A DNA stretch of 64,000 bases, taken from positions 518,392 through 582,391 of the forward strand of contig CAUYUJ010002692.1 in assembly GCA_963575745.1 (NCBI GenBank), read 5' to 3'. Under the pieces are notes generated by a model, which was not told the origin of the DNA, did no database searches, and worked only from the letters and a program-made list of their open reading frames with translations. The position numbers and the translations under genes are program-made. This DNA comes from Prorocentrum cordatum. Lineage: Eukaryota > Sar > Dinophyceae > Prorocentrales > Prorocentraceae. This document shows positions 23,271 through 32,545 of this stretch, piece by piece; the first letter of the stretch is position 1; the number at the start of each line of letters is the position of its first letter.

Positions 23271-24071
23271 CTAGGCCATATAGTCGTGAGTGACTCTATG
23301 TTTATACTTGATCCGACAGTTGCAAGATGGACAGTGTCCGAAGCCCGTGCGCACCCAGTGAAATTGGCAACACAAAAACCTACTGTCGTCCGTCCAGGGG
23401 ACAGACAGAACACGTTCTTGCGCCTCGGGCGGCAACTGGGGCCTGTGATTTGGGACCAACGACAGCGTCTCGTCAGTGCGAATCCAAGCGATCACTGATT
23501 CGTTGTCAAAAGTCACTTCGTACGAGGCCCATTCATGGTTGAAAACAACGGACATCTGCTGTGTTCCAATATCCGCTGGGTTTCCAACTCTAACAAGGGT
23601 GACGGCCTTGTCGATATCAGTGAACCTTGGCACCTCTCGAGACACGAGGGTCACGCCCTGACAAATTCTATGCGAAAAGCGAGTGGGTACTCGGCCAGCG
23701 AAAACAAAAAATAGTGGCCAGGAATCTCTATGGTTGGGGAGCTTGTCCCACAGATGGACTGTGTCCTCTGCGAGCCATGTCCCAACTGTTGGCGGCTCTC
23801 CTTCTTGTGCGTTATGGCCCATAGATACAAAACGCCTTGGAGGGGGAGCCTCCCCATACCTCCGCTGGCTGAGCCACGGAGGGATACGCGTTGCATCAGG
23901 CATTGTTGGGCTCCTCTTGGTCGGAAGCAGCCTTAGTAATTCGCAGTCTGCTTCAAGGCAAAGCCCTGAATCTTTCTTCGGAAAGCGTACCCTTCCATCC
24001 GTAGATTCTAGAAACGTCTGCATGTCTATGGCATGGAAGGGACCCGTGACTCCTGGCTCGGCCCGGGTCAT
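23271..24071 (-). CDS. Accessory ORF: hypothetical protein with C-terminal Cys cluster
   Basis: ATG at 24071, 266 codons, intact. The N-terminal half is polar. A central globular part follows (TVHLWDKLPNHRDSWPLFFV, ICQGVTLVSREVPRF, MSVVFNHEWASYEVTFDNES). The C-terminus carries a Cys/His-rich finger-like cluster (CCQFHW, then GHCPSCNCRIKYKHRVTH), compatible with a zinc ribbon. I do not know the family. It follows the KptA-like frame with which it may once have been continuous, since the 24144-23953 frame overlaps its start. Confidence 0.5.
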   Translation of the reverse strand: MTRAEPGVTGPFHAIDMQTFLESTDGRVRFPKKDSGLCLEADCELLRLLPTKRSPTMPDATRIPPWLSQRRYGEAPPPRRFVSMGHNAQEGEPPTVGTWLAEDTVHLWDKLPNHRDSWPLFFVFAGRVPTRFSHRICQGVTLVSREVPRFTDIDKAVTLVRVGNPADIGTQQMSVVFNHEWASYEVTFDNESVIAWIRTDETLSLVPNHRPQLPPEAQERVLSVPWTDDSRFLCCQFHWVRTGFGHCPSCNCRIKYKHRVTHDYMA

Positions 24072-24101
24072 ATTGGACGTCCATTATTTCAATGGAAGCT
24101 T

Positions 24102-24727
24102 TAAAAGTGGAATGTCCCTGGCACGCACGATAGAAAACAGGCATGGCAACTGCACTCCTCTCTTGTATCTGCGAGGGGCACGCCTTGTAATGTTACCACA
24201 TGTTGTGAACACTCGTTCCACTGATGTTTTCACTATCTCCAGGGATTACTCCCAAAACTTCCACTATTTCTGGCTGCAACGCGGCTATGCCGTGTGCAGC
24301 GAGAGCATATGACTGGTAAGTAAATCCGTCCTCGGCAATCTTCTGCACTAGGTCTCCGAAATAGACCCAGCCACCCGATGATCTCGCATAGTCCGAGCAA
24401 TGCCTCGCGAGATATGCCGCGCACTTACCTATGTGCTGAGCAAACTCGTCAACTCGGCAGCTCTGGGGTCTCCAAAATTCGATCATCAACCCCAACTACC
24501 AACGGTTTCAGGCACCTGAAAGACTTCGGAGTGAACCCTTCTGGGACATCATCGGAGTAAAACTCGGCTCGGAGAAATTCCTTTGCTTGGTTGAATGTGC
24601 CGCCATCTTGGTCGAGGTTGCCCAATAACGCGAAGATCGGGTCTTCAGCAAATTCTGCGATATACCTAAGCACATTACCTCTCTGATTGCGCATGGCTTC
24701 AATATGCGGCGGAACGGGACCAGTCAT
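24102..24727 (-). pseudogene. Accessory ORF resembling KptA/Tpt1 RNA 2'-phosphotransferase, frameshifted
   Basis: The ATG at 24727 opens a 92-codon frame. After a shift near 24490 the protein continues with KCAAYLARHCSDY, then SSGGWVYFGDLVQKIAEDG, and after a stop near 24190 with YRACQGHSTFKAS. In KptA/Tpt1 enzymes the N-terminal lobe has an LRH motif (catalytic Arg and His), a DGWV-x2-DLL element and an RAxQGHS motif. All three have counterparts here in the right order. These enzymes remove a 2'-phosphate from RNA by ADP-ribosyl transfer from NAD. The downstream ADP-ribosyltransferase lobe (HGT, second Arg) is not seen. A frameshift and a stop make it a broken copy. The assignment is by eye. 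Confidence 0.45.
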
Positions 24728-24745
24728 GTGAGCTTCGCGAAATTT

Positions 24746-25544
24746 CTATCTCATTGCAGCAGGCGTGCGCTGAATGCTTTGTCCGCGCTCTTCATTTGAA
24801 ACATAAAGCTGTCTGCCTCTAAACGAGATAGCATGCCCAACATTAACCTCCTGATCCCCTCCCTGGGGATACATAGGCGTGGGCTGACGCTGTCTTCTGT
24901 CAGGGGCAGGTGGCAGACTCACTCTGCGGAAGAAGTTCTCACATGCTGGGCCTGAACGGCAATGCTCTTCATCCATGGTAAATACAAACTCATGATCCGC
25001 ATCGCATGGAAAAGCTTTAACATCCGCAGGATCAGCGCCTGCTTCCAAAGACCCCGGGGTGCCTGCGGCATCCGGGTTCTGTTCTGCAGAAAGAATTTCT
25101 GCTGCCTGACTTCCGCTCGGAGCGGCTGCTGGCGCTGGCGCCTTGGCAGCAGGTGCAATTTCTTCCTCCGGCGGCACAACCGTGGGGGGGGGACTGCTCT
25201 TGAGGCGCCTCAGGCTGCGCTGCATGAGCACCCGAGTCTACCAACATGTCATCATTATTCCCTTGCTCCTGTTCCGCTCTGGCTGGGCCAGGCGGAGGAG
25301 GCGGAAGGTTCTCTGTCACGGCTGAGCCGGGCGGAGGTGCAGGGGGAGTTGGAAGTCTACTTCCACTCGCAACAGATTCCCCTTTGGCATGAGGCTTAGG
25401 CCCCGCACCCCTTTCAAGTATCATAGGAGTACGGACGAAATTCGGATCCAGTTTGAGGATCCGCTCAACAACAGCGTCCGCAAACTTCAGCCATGTACCC
25501 GAATAGTTTTCCGGGTCATGTCTGTTCTTTACATTGAACATCAT
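24746..25544 (-). CDS. Accessory ORF: Pro/Ala-rich protein with homopolymer frameshift
   Basis: ATG at 25544 starts MMFNVKNRHDPENYSGTWLKF followed by a short helical region (FADAVVERILKLDPNF) and a long Pro/Ala-rich linker. The frame is lost at a run of nine C on the minus strand (25192-25184). It is regained one base over as the frame ending at 24746, which contains ADHEFVFTMDEEHCRSGPACENFFRRV and a basic C-terminus. A single-base change in the run would fuse both halves. Function unknown. Confidence 0.5.
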
Positions 25545-25662
25545 GTAAACATTTTTCGCAGCTTCGATATTTGCTGCAGCCTCTATTCTCTGTTCTTCAA
25601 GATCGTCCGATTCTCGTGGCCAAGTTGCTCTAAGATCACGCCATATGTAAAAGAAATCTTTC

Positions 25663-26649
25663 TCACGGACGCGAGAACTGCATATTGGAAACTTCTTTGA
25701 TAATCATGAGAATAATAATTACCTCACCAGATCCTACTAGCATCGGCGAATCCTCGGACGAATCGCCCCCATCCGGCTGCGCCGGAGGGGTTGCCTTAGG
25801 GATGTCTGATGCGTCGCCTCCGTGTCGGGCAGGAGCCATATCCTCGGCGGGCGTCGCTTTTGCCTCGGCCGCCTTTGCACCTTCAACTGGGCTCTTCGCC
25901 TTAACGGGTTGGTCCCCTGCAGCGCTGCCTTTGGCATGCTGTGGGGGCCCCTGGTCTCTCACCCACGCAGGCGCAGCCTTGGTCGGAGGCTCTGCCTTCT
26001 GACGACTTGGATCCGCTAAGGGAAGATTAACAATGTCTGGCCTGGTGAGTTGAGTCAAAGGAACCGGGGGGTCACGAAGACTCGGTTTCCAGGCTTCAGA
26101 CGGGCCGCTACTCGTGTCCTTGCCTCCCGGCTTTGCCGGTGGCTGTGTCGATGAAGATGCCACGGGGTTCTCGTCTTCCCTATCAATGCGAGGCACCGTA
26201 GCTGGCGGGGGATTCATCGAATACGCTTCTGAACTAAATTGTGGCGGAGGCGGAGCCTTCTTAGGCATCGTCTGCTTCGCCTGCGGCGCGCCCTCAAGCG
26301 GCGCGACGTTCGGCTTCTTAGCCGGCGGCGGTGTCATTGCATAAAGCGGCGGCGGAGCCTTCTTCGGAATTTCCTCTTTCGGCACTTCCGCGGGCAACCC
26401 CTCCTCTGGAGGAGGAGGGGGCATCTTCACTTTCGTAGGTGCGTCGGCCTTAAGATTCGAGGGCCGAGCCTCTGCCCGCGGGGGCGGAGGCTTGAATGCT
26501 CTCTCAGTGCTCGATGCAGCCTGCCCTAAAGTCGGGAAGTTCTCGGCCTCAATCGAAAAGTGGGTGCCGGGCGGCGAAGCCGCCGGCGCCTCTGGTTTTG
26601 CTTCCGCCGCTGTCTTCAATTTATATGTTTCTTCTTTAATTCTTTTCAA
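25663..26649 (-). CDS. Accessory ORF: proline-rich, probably disordered protein
   Basis: A 328-codon frame, first codon TTG as no early ATG exists, starting 14 nt before the stop of the preceding ORF. It is dominated by PPPP, KKAPPP and EAKA segments with a few aromatic positions such as HFSIEAENFPTLG. No folded domain is visible, and stem-loop sequences at the DNA level (near 26130 and 26565) lie within it. It resembles linker or scaffold proteins, but no function can be proposed. Confidence 0.45.
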   Translation of the reverse strand: MKRIKEETYKLKTAAEAKPEAPAASPPGTHFSIEAENFPTLGQAASSTERAFKPPPPRAEARPSNLKADAPTKVKMPPPPPEEGLPAEVPKEEIPKKAPPPLYAMTPPPAKKPNVAPLEGAPQAKQTMPKKAPPPPQFSSEAYSMNPPPATVPRIDREDENPVASSSTQPPAKPGGKDTSSGPSEAWKPSLRDPPVPLTQLTRPDIVNLPLADPSRQKAEPPTKAAPAWVRDQGPPQHAKGSAAGDQPVKAKSPVEGAKAAEAKATPAEDMAPARHGGDASDIPKATPPAQPDGGDSSEDSPMLVGSGEVIIILMIIKEVSNMQFSRP

Positions 26650-27610
26650 CGAACTTCACGGATTCCCCCGAGGCCTCATCTTTGTGCAATGGATGAACCT
26701 CGGTTAGCCTGACTCCCTTCTGTTGGAGCCAAGGCCAAACATCATCAAAGGTCTCGTTGTTGAAATATTGACTCGTGTCCTTTTGCCAGTCAAGTGGTTC
26801 TAAATTTGGAACCCACTCTCTCTGTGCCTCCCGGACTTTGTCCGTGGCATTTGTCCGATCATTATCTCTGTATATTTCGACCTCGAAGTCCTGCTCCAGA
26901 TTCCAACCGTTCTGTCTGGCAGCGCGTTGTAAGTGTACATAGCCTGACGTAGCGTTAAGCGCTGCCGGAGTCCAATGGTATAGTCTAAGCTCGCGCAATA
27001 CGTCGCCGACTGGATCGCCCACATATTGCGGCGGCCTTCCTTCGATGACTGTTGGGTCTTTCGTGGAGAAAGCAATCTCCGCAGTAATCCATATACTGTC
27101 TCCAAAGGTCTCCTCTGCAACGGAATACGTCGCGTGCGTCTTAGGGTTATCAACACATGGAAAGGAGTACACCCCAACCTTGTGCGCCTTGACGTTACCT
27201 CCGTATTTGGGGTCGGAAGGAAGTAATTGGTGGCCCTCCAATATTGCATGAAGGGCAGTCACAGACGTGCCATGGGACTGTTTAGACCAGCCTGTGAATG
27301 GGTCTTGGACCTCCGCAAGCTTTTCGTCTGTCACGAAGAAGGGCAACGAGAGTTCAACACAATGGCTGATGCCCGCTCTTTGGGTCCTCGCCGACAACTT
27401 AGCCCAATTCAGACGATCAGCAACAGTTGCTGCTGGGTCTGCTCTTGACCGGTCGGCTTTGATCCTGAAGAAACGTGCCCAGTTTGGAATCACATTACTC
27501 GGTTCCAGGTGGGGTTCTCGTTGACTTCTGTAACAACTGAAAAGCCAACCACGCTTCCCTTTTCGCGGTTCTCTGAACCGTCTTGAACTGTGGGCTCCGA
27601 GGCGGATCAT
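26636..27610 (-). CDS. Accessory ORF with ADP-ribosyltransferase-like H-G-T signature
   Basis: The first ATG in frame is at 27610 and the frame is intact to 26636. Around residues 107-160 the protein reads QSHGTSVTALHAILEGHQLLPSD, then KVGVYSF and ATYSVAEETF. ADP-ribosyltransferase-fold proteins (PARP, Tpt1, bacterial toxins) share an H-G-T strand with a following helix 'xxIL-x-G-L', then a G-x-Y-F/S strand and an A-x-Y helix, which is the same order and spacing. The third catalytic position is uncertain. The C-terminal part (VPNLEPLDWQ, TFDDVWPWLQQKGVRLTEVHPL) is not recognised. Catalysis is not established. It lies two ORFs away from the KptA-like remnant, itself of ADP-ribosyltransferase ancestry. 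Confidence 0.4.
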   Translation of the reverse strand: MIRLGAHSSRRFREPRKGKRGWLFSCYRSQREPHLEPSNVIPNWARFFRIKADRSRADPAATVADRLNWAKLSARTQRAGISHCVELSLPFFVTDEKLAEVQDPFTGWSKQSHGTSVTALHAILEGHQLLPSDPKYGGNVKAHKVGVYSFPCVDNPKTHATYSVAEETFGDSIWITAEIAFSTKDPTVIEGRPPQYVGDPVGDVLRELRLYHWTPAALNATSGYVHLQRAARQNGWNLEQDFEVEIYRDNDRTNATDKVREAQREWVPNLEPLDWQKDTSQYFNNETFDDVWPWLQQKGVRLTEVHPLHKDEASGESVKFVEKN

Positions 27611-28513
27611 TCCCTTGTGCAACCTCTGCAGCACGGCCTTCCTCGCCTGGGTAAACGTTCCCAGGCATCATGCCCCGATGGAGGTTGCCGCTCGCGACCG
27701 TAAACGGCTGGAGAAAATCATAGTAGACAATCTCTGGCCCTGTCGCACTTTTGTAAGGCAACTTCTTCATCTTCTGATATGGCAAATGATAGGGCCAATC
27801 AAGTTCCCTTTCCTCGGGGCTACCTTCTTTCGGACGCTGTGGGAACTTGTGATTGCCGCTGAGCTTGGTTAAACTTCCCACGGGGCATTTCTTGCGAAGA
27901 AACTCTTCCGCTGCTTCACCAGGCGCTTGTGCTTCTTGGAAGCCGGTAGTCGGCGCCAAAGGGGGACTGCGGGGCGACTGAGCCGTCCGCATACTGGAAT
28001 CACTGCCCGAGGCGGCTGAGCCGCTGGGCGCAGCGACTCCACTGGAAGCGGCTGAACCGCTCAGTGGCGCGGCGTGAACCGAGACGGCTATGTCGCCCGA
28101 GGCCGAACCACTCACCGAAACGGCTAAGCCGCTCGGTGCCTTGGTCGGCGCTGCCTTTTGCAGCTCGTTCAGTGCCGTGCGCATATGCTCATCATTTTGT
28201 ATACCTTCATTCTCCGATCGTAAGCGTTGCCCCTTCGGCTGCATTCCCGGACAGAAAATCTCCCCGCGCGGCAAGAAGTAATTGTCATCTTTCCAAGGGA
28301 AAAAGTCCTCATATGCCATTCCCTGTTTAAGGAAGTCAATAAAAGCCGCTGGGTAATATGAGTGGATAGCTCCACCTCCAGATCCATCTAGGATGGCTGG
28401 AAAATCTGCATTACTCAAAGCTGTTGTAAACGGGCGAGTATTGAGCCAAGACGCGGGTATGTTGTCTACTGAGGGGGGCCCAACTTTGCCAGTACATGAC
28501 TAGTTCATTAATG
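27495..28513 (-). CDS. Accessory ORF: hypothetical protein with Ser/Ala-rich linker
   Basis: The frame is open from a stop near 28513 to 27495. The first ATG is internal, so the true start is lost or lies in another frame. The N-terminal part (NTRPFTTALSNADFPAILDG, AIHSYYPAAFIDFLKQG) and the C-terminal part (KKLPYKSATGPEIVYYDFLQ) look folded. The middle is a Ser/Gly/Ala linker built around several palindromic hairpins (28012-28024, 28040-28067, 28114-28137). It overlaps the following ORF by over 100 nt. No family recognised. Confidence 0.4.
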
Positions 28514-28686
28514 GTCGCCTCCTGCTGGGCATACCCGTCAGCTCGTCGCCCTCGGTACGTTGCCACTCCGTACGGCTGAGCCGCCAGAGGGCTGGCAGAA
28601 GAATAGCACGGCCAGTTTAGCGGTCTTGGTCATGTATTCTGCACATAACTGGCCCGCATTCGCGCTCACTATTTGCCCACCTTTGC

Positions 28687-28923
28687 TCATTTTATACTCA
28701 TGGTGGTTCGAAGCGAAGTGAAGATGTCTCCTGAGCGGTGCCGAAGCTGTCGGTAAAGGCTCACTCCGTCGAGGATCATTATTCTTAGGAAAAGTCCTAT
28801 AGCTTTGTAGTGTTCGATCCGACGGTTCATTCTGGCCCTAACAAGAGTGGCAACATCATCCCACATCGGGTTTATGCCAACTCCATCCGTCTGCCAGCAT
28901 TTCTGGTCCCTACCAACATACAT
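28687..28923 (-). CDS. Small accessory ORF, hypothetical
   Basis: ATG at 28923, 78 codons, starting 5 nt after the stop of the preceding ORF. It is rich in Arg with a hydrophobic segment (AIGLFLRIMILDGVSLY). No recognised domain. The tight spacing suggests it belongs to the same transcript. Confidence 0.35.
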   Translation of the reverse strand: MYVGRDQKCWQTDGVGINPMWDDVATLVRARMNRRIEHYKAIGLFLRIMILDGVSLYRQLRHRSGDIFTSLRTTMSIK

Positions 28924-28928
28924 GATTT

Positions 28929-29561
28929 CTATCGCTCCGTCGGCAGCACGGTCATCGCGTCATCCACCAGCTCAACCGCTGCCTCTACTAATATTATGAG
29001 GCCCCCTGCGAAAGCTAATGGATTGTCCTGCCGTTTTGGCCCAGTGCCAACTCCGATCAATTCACTGGCGTCATCTACAATATCATTGAAATTCCAAAAG
29101 GCGAAGTGTATCGGAGTGTGGATCCCCTTCTTAAAGTGCACGCGTTTACTCCACTGAAAAGTTGAAGAGGCCTCCCGAATGGCTGAGGCCAAGGCTCCAC
29201 TCATGGCATTCTGCGAGCTTCCAAATACATGTTCTCGCAGGTTGCACTCAGGAAGAAGGCTAGGCTTAATCTTCCCGGGCCCATCCTTGAATACAATTGT
29301 GGAATCTGAAACAGTATGAGCAGAGCAAGACCAATAAGTACGCGGCCCACTACTCATCAAGCACAGCGGACGAAAGAAGTGAGTAACTGATTTCCCTGTG
29401 TCCGACATGGCCGCGAGGTCCTCACCTATGAATGGGATCCACGAGTGTCCGTTCACTCTAGAGATTTGCGAGATAGCCTGGCACTTCTGAAGAAACGACA
29501 GTTTGACTGCCCAGGTCGACATCATCGGGCCTGTGATCTCAATAACGGTTGAGAATCTCAT
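28929..29561 (-). CDS. Accessory ORF: hypothetical 210-residue protein
   Basis: ATG at 29561, intact. It overlaps the end of the upstream ORF by 23 nt in a different frame. It has moderately hydrophobic segments, including AFAGGLIILVEAAVELV near the C-terminus that could be a membrane or amphipathic helix, and two Cys-containing patches (CLMSSGPRTYWSCSAH). I cannot assign a family. Confidence 0.45.
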   Translation of the reverse strand: MRFSTVIEITGPMMSTWAVKLSFLQKCQAISQISRVNGHSWIPFIGEDLAAMSDTGKSVTHFFRPLCLMSSGPRTYWSCSAHTVSDSTIVFKDGPGKIKPSLLPECNLREHVFGSSQNAMSGALASAIREASSTFQWSKRVHFKKGIHTPIHFAFWNFNDIVDDASELIGVGTGPKRQDNPLAFAGGLIILVEAAVELVDDAMTVLPTER

Positions 29562-30917
29562 TCACGTTGACCTGCCACTCGTGTGTAGGGGCCCTAGGAT
29601 CAGTCGCAAAATTCCCCTGCGACCGAAGGTAGTCAAGGACGTTCCAGGGACCTCGCCCAATGTAGGGCGGGCCACCCGGCTCAGCATCGGCCTCGGGTGG
29701 GCCCGATTCGGGCGGCCCATCCCCTCCACCACCTCCTGAGGAGGGATGAGAGGGTGGACCATTTCCCGAAGAGGAACCACCCGGTCCAGGCGGAGCTCCA
29801 CCACCGCCGGCTGAGCCCGGGGGTGAGCCACCACCTGTCCCACCACCGGCTGCGCCGGGAGGGTCAGCCGCACCCGAGGCTGACTCGGCGCATGATCCGC
29901 CGGCAGCCTGCTGGCCGACTCCAGGGTTGCCCAAAGAGGGCTGAGTGACGGCTGAGGCTACCTGATGGCTTGCCGAAGCGACTGAGTCGTTCGGTGCCTC
30001 GTCTGTCATCCGCGACCTCTTCGGTGGCGACTGCAATTTGGCCTCAGAATCGAGGCCGTCCTTGGCAAACCATTCATCCAGGTTTGGCGGCCGTTGCCAC
30101 GGTCGTTGCTCTTTGCGCCAATGTCTCGCCTGCTGAGGGGAGGCATCAAAATAGTTTGTTCTTGCTGTGGCGGCGAGAGCCTCCTCGACAACATGCACTG
30201 GCGTGTGATACAAGCCTTTGACCACAGGAAGGGCAAACATTGTTCCCCAACCATCCCCGGCGGCTGCGCCACGGGGAAGCTTTCGGGGAGAAGGGGCCCA
30301 GATGTTCAGCCACACCTCGGGGGATCCTTCTGTCCAGTGGTCTGTCACTGGGACACTCATAAAATCTCCATAGATTGTCTTGCACCGTACGGCTGGGCCG
30401 ACGGTGGGACCAATGACCTCTCCTTTCTCGAGGGTTCGAACAGCGCGACGTGCTTCCCCTGGTGGGTTCGTATACAACTTGCAGACCAATCTCGTCTTTT
30501 CATCAGGGTACGTCTGAAAGAATGCACCCGCGGGGATGTGATCCAGACTAGGGGGAGCACAATCGAAACTGCATGTTGCCTTTCGTTCGAACGTTGCCCA
30601 GTGCACTATCCACGGATCCTGCGAGACCTGAGAATACACACGTTGAAAAATCGTATGCGATGTGGCGTCCAGGTCAGCCTTTAGCGCGGTCACGACTTGG
30701 TCGTTCCGCATATACAATACGTCATGCCTCCACATCGTGAAGCGCCAACTCCATCCCCGCTTGTGTCCAAACTTGACGGTCCCGGTGTGATCCAATCTAG
30801 ACCACTCTCTCTTTTTGTCGGGAAAGCAACGGAATGTTGGTCTCTCTTTTCTGGAATCAATGTCTCCTGGACCGGAGGTGGCCGCTTTCTTGGCAGGCTG
30901 ACTGTCCTGGATAGCTG
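29539..30917 (-). CDS. Accessory ORF: hypothetical protein with Gly/Pro-rich tail
   Basis: The frame is open from a TAA near 30918 to 29539. Beyond that stop the same frame continues upstream with acidic sequence (MDEDIEMEAGVEI), so a single stop may have split a longer protein. No ATG occurs near the N-terminus. The first 280 residues look folded (FTMWRHDVLYMRNDQVVTAL, DPWIVHWATF, GDFMSVPVTDHWTEG, VWLNIWAPSP, VVEEALAATARTNYFD). A KRSR basic patch and a Gly/Pro/Ser-rich tail follow, ending in WNVLDYLRSQGNF. No family recognised. It is the first large accessory ORF after the methyltransferase-like region. Confidence 0.45.
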
Positions 30918-31308
30918 ATTATGCTGCCCTTTTGCGAGCAACTATCTCTTCTCCGCGAATTTCTACACCAGCTTCCATCTCGATGTCTTCATCCATCACG
31001 ACAACGCTCGGGCTAAATTGTTTAGCCTTGTCCCCAGCCGTCTTAGCCGGTGGGGGAGCTTCCTCGCTCGGCTGCGCCGGTGGGGTAGCCTTTCGACTTG
31101 TATCGAGAAAGGCATTTCTTTGGGCTCAGTCCCGGGATTTCCCGCCTCAAATGAGTCGGGAAGGAGTTCGTCTATGATATCGTCTGAGCACATCAAAACA
31201 ACGCCCTCCCCCGACGGCTTAACCGCTGGGCCCCCCAACGGTCGACACACGGGTTTGGTCGATGCTCTCTCGGGCGCGCGGGGGCCGCGGCAGGCAAGGT
31301 TCGCGCAG
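30918..31308 (-). pseudogene. Frameshifted Pro/Ala-rich coding remnant
   Basis: Readable segments in alternating frames are SDDIIDELLPDSFEAG, then ATPPAQPSEEAPPPAKT and MDEDIEMEAGVEIRG. They look like the damaged N-terminal half of the ORF at 29539-30917. Several short CGGCTGCGCCG-type stem-loops lie here. Confidence 0.3.
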
Positions 31309-32518
31309 TCACCGCAAGGCGACCACGCAATCCGAGGGGGGGGCCGGCCGCAGGGCAGCCCGCGCAAGCTCCAGAGACGAAACGGCAGTGGCACAAACGA
31401 GATCTGAGGAAAGGATAAGACGACGACGAGACGACAAAACTCTCTCTGCGGCTCGAGCAACAACAATATGGACTTGTCTGGCAAAAGCATCCGTGTAATC
31501 TTCTGCAATCTTACACTCACGTCCTCTAGCCTCAACATGCTCGCGCGCGCCGTCGCATCTGCGCTCAAGTCCCTCTGCAACATCCGAGGAGGTAGAAGCT
31601 ACCGTCCAGGGCTTTTTCATGATATTACCCTTGCTATCCTTCAGTCCGTACGCACATCCATGCAACGCCGTCTTGACGAACTCTAACTCTCTCATAAATT
31701 ATTTCACCTGAGGGCCCCTCCAGCAATTACACTGGGCAGGCCATTCAATGCAAACGATGCCCCCCGTTTTGTGCACAGCACGGGCAATCTCACGGAAATT
31801 CCAACAGGTATCTGAAGTCTGTCCTAATACCACGAAGCCTACGCATCGCTCTATGGTTTCCGGTGCGAAAATAACGCGCTTCGCTCACATATTGCCAAGG
31901 GGAACCTCCCGTGCAGGGCATAGAGCCCCACAGCGCAATGCGTTTTCCTTTGAACATTTTAATATCATTCAAAGCCAACCTAAGTCCCTCATCGGTCCTC
32001 ATATCTTCGGTCTCGGTGCATCGCATCACTTTACACAAGTTGTCAACGAAATTCTTTGGATTTCCTATCCTGCTCCGAGGGCCACAACAATAGTCTAACA
32101 AGAGTCTTTTCCCAGTCCACTGTGGCCGGGGCGCAATCTTCTCGGATCCAGAACTCTGTATATCCAGTCCATCTGCTAGGACAATAGTCACCATCGCTGG
32201 AATCGCTATTCGAGTTAAGCTCACATGGGTGATGATATGATGATATTTGTTATCTTCATCGCGCCAATTATCTGCACGGTCAACCGTCAAACCCTGCTGG
32301 GTATTAATGGCATAAGTACGACGCCTATCATCTAACCTTTCCGGGTCGATTGGACAATCGCTGGTTACCGGCATAAACGCGACAAGTCTCGGAACGAAAT
32401 GCCAGCGCTTCAAACTCTGCCCCCCCTGCGTCCACGTACCCTTTCTGCCCTGGAAACTGGCAACAGCAGCAGGAGGAAGATGAGGAAGGAGAAGGTTGTG
32501 GCCAGGTATTTCTCCCAT
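31309..32518 (-). pseudogene. Cytosine-methyltransferase-like domain of the Copia element
   Basis: ATG at 32518, 28 nt after the RNase H frame ends and in the same frame. Methyltransferase-like landmarks follow: RLLLDYCCGP (AdoMet-binding motif I position), RCTETEDM (motif II), ALWGSMPCTGGSPWQ (motif IV with the Pro-Cys pair, about residues 195-210), and after a frameshift near 31795 IEWPAQCNCW (motif VI position), an in-frame TAA near 31703, then HGCAYGL, KKPWTVAST and an EDYTDAFA end. Cytosine methyltransferases carried by dinoflagellate retrotransposons are established knowledge. This copy is broken by one frameshift and one stop. A function of methylating the element's own DNA is inference. 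Confidence 0.55.
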
Positions 32519-32545
32519 GTCCCTGGCTGGCTCATTACTCGAATG

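Noticed and set aside
30996-31583. A 195-codon minus ORF overlapping the methyltransferase end
   Set aside because: It mixes frames: its first half is a shadow of the methyltransferase C-terminus. Only its second part looks like real sequence and is covered by the remnant at 30918-31308.
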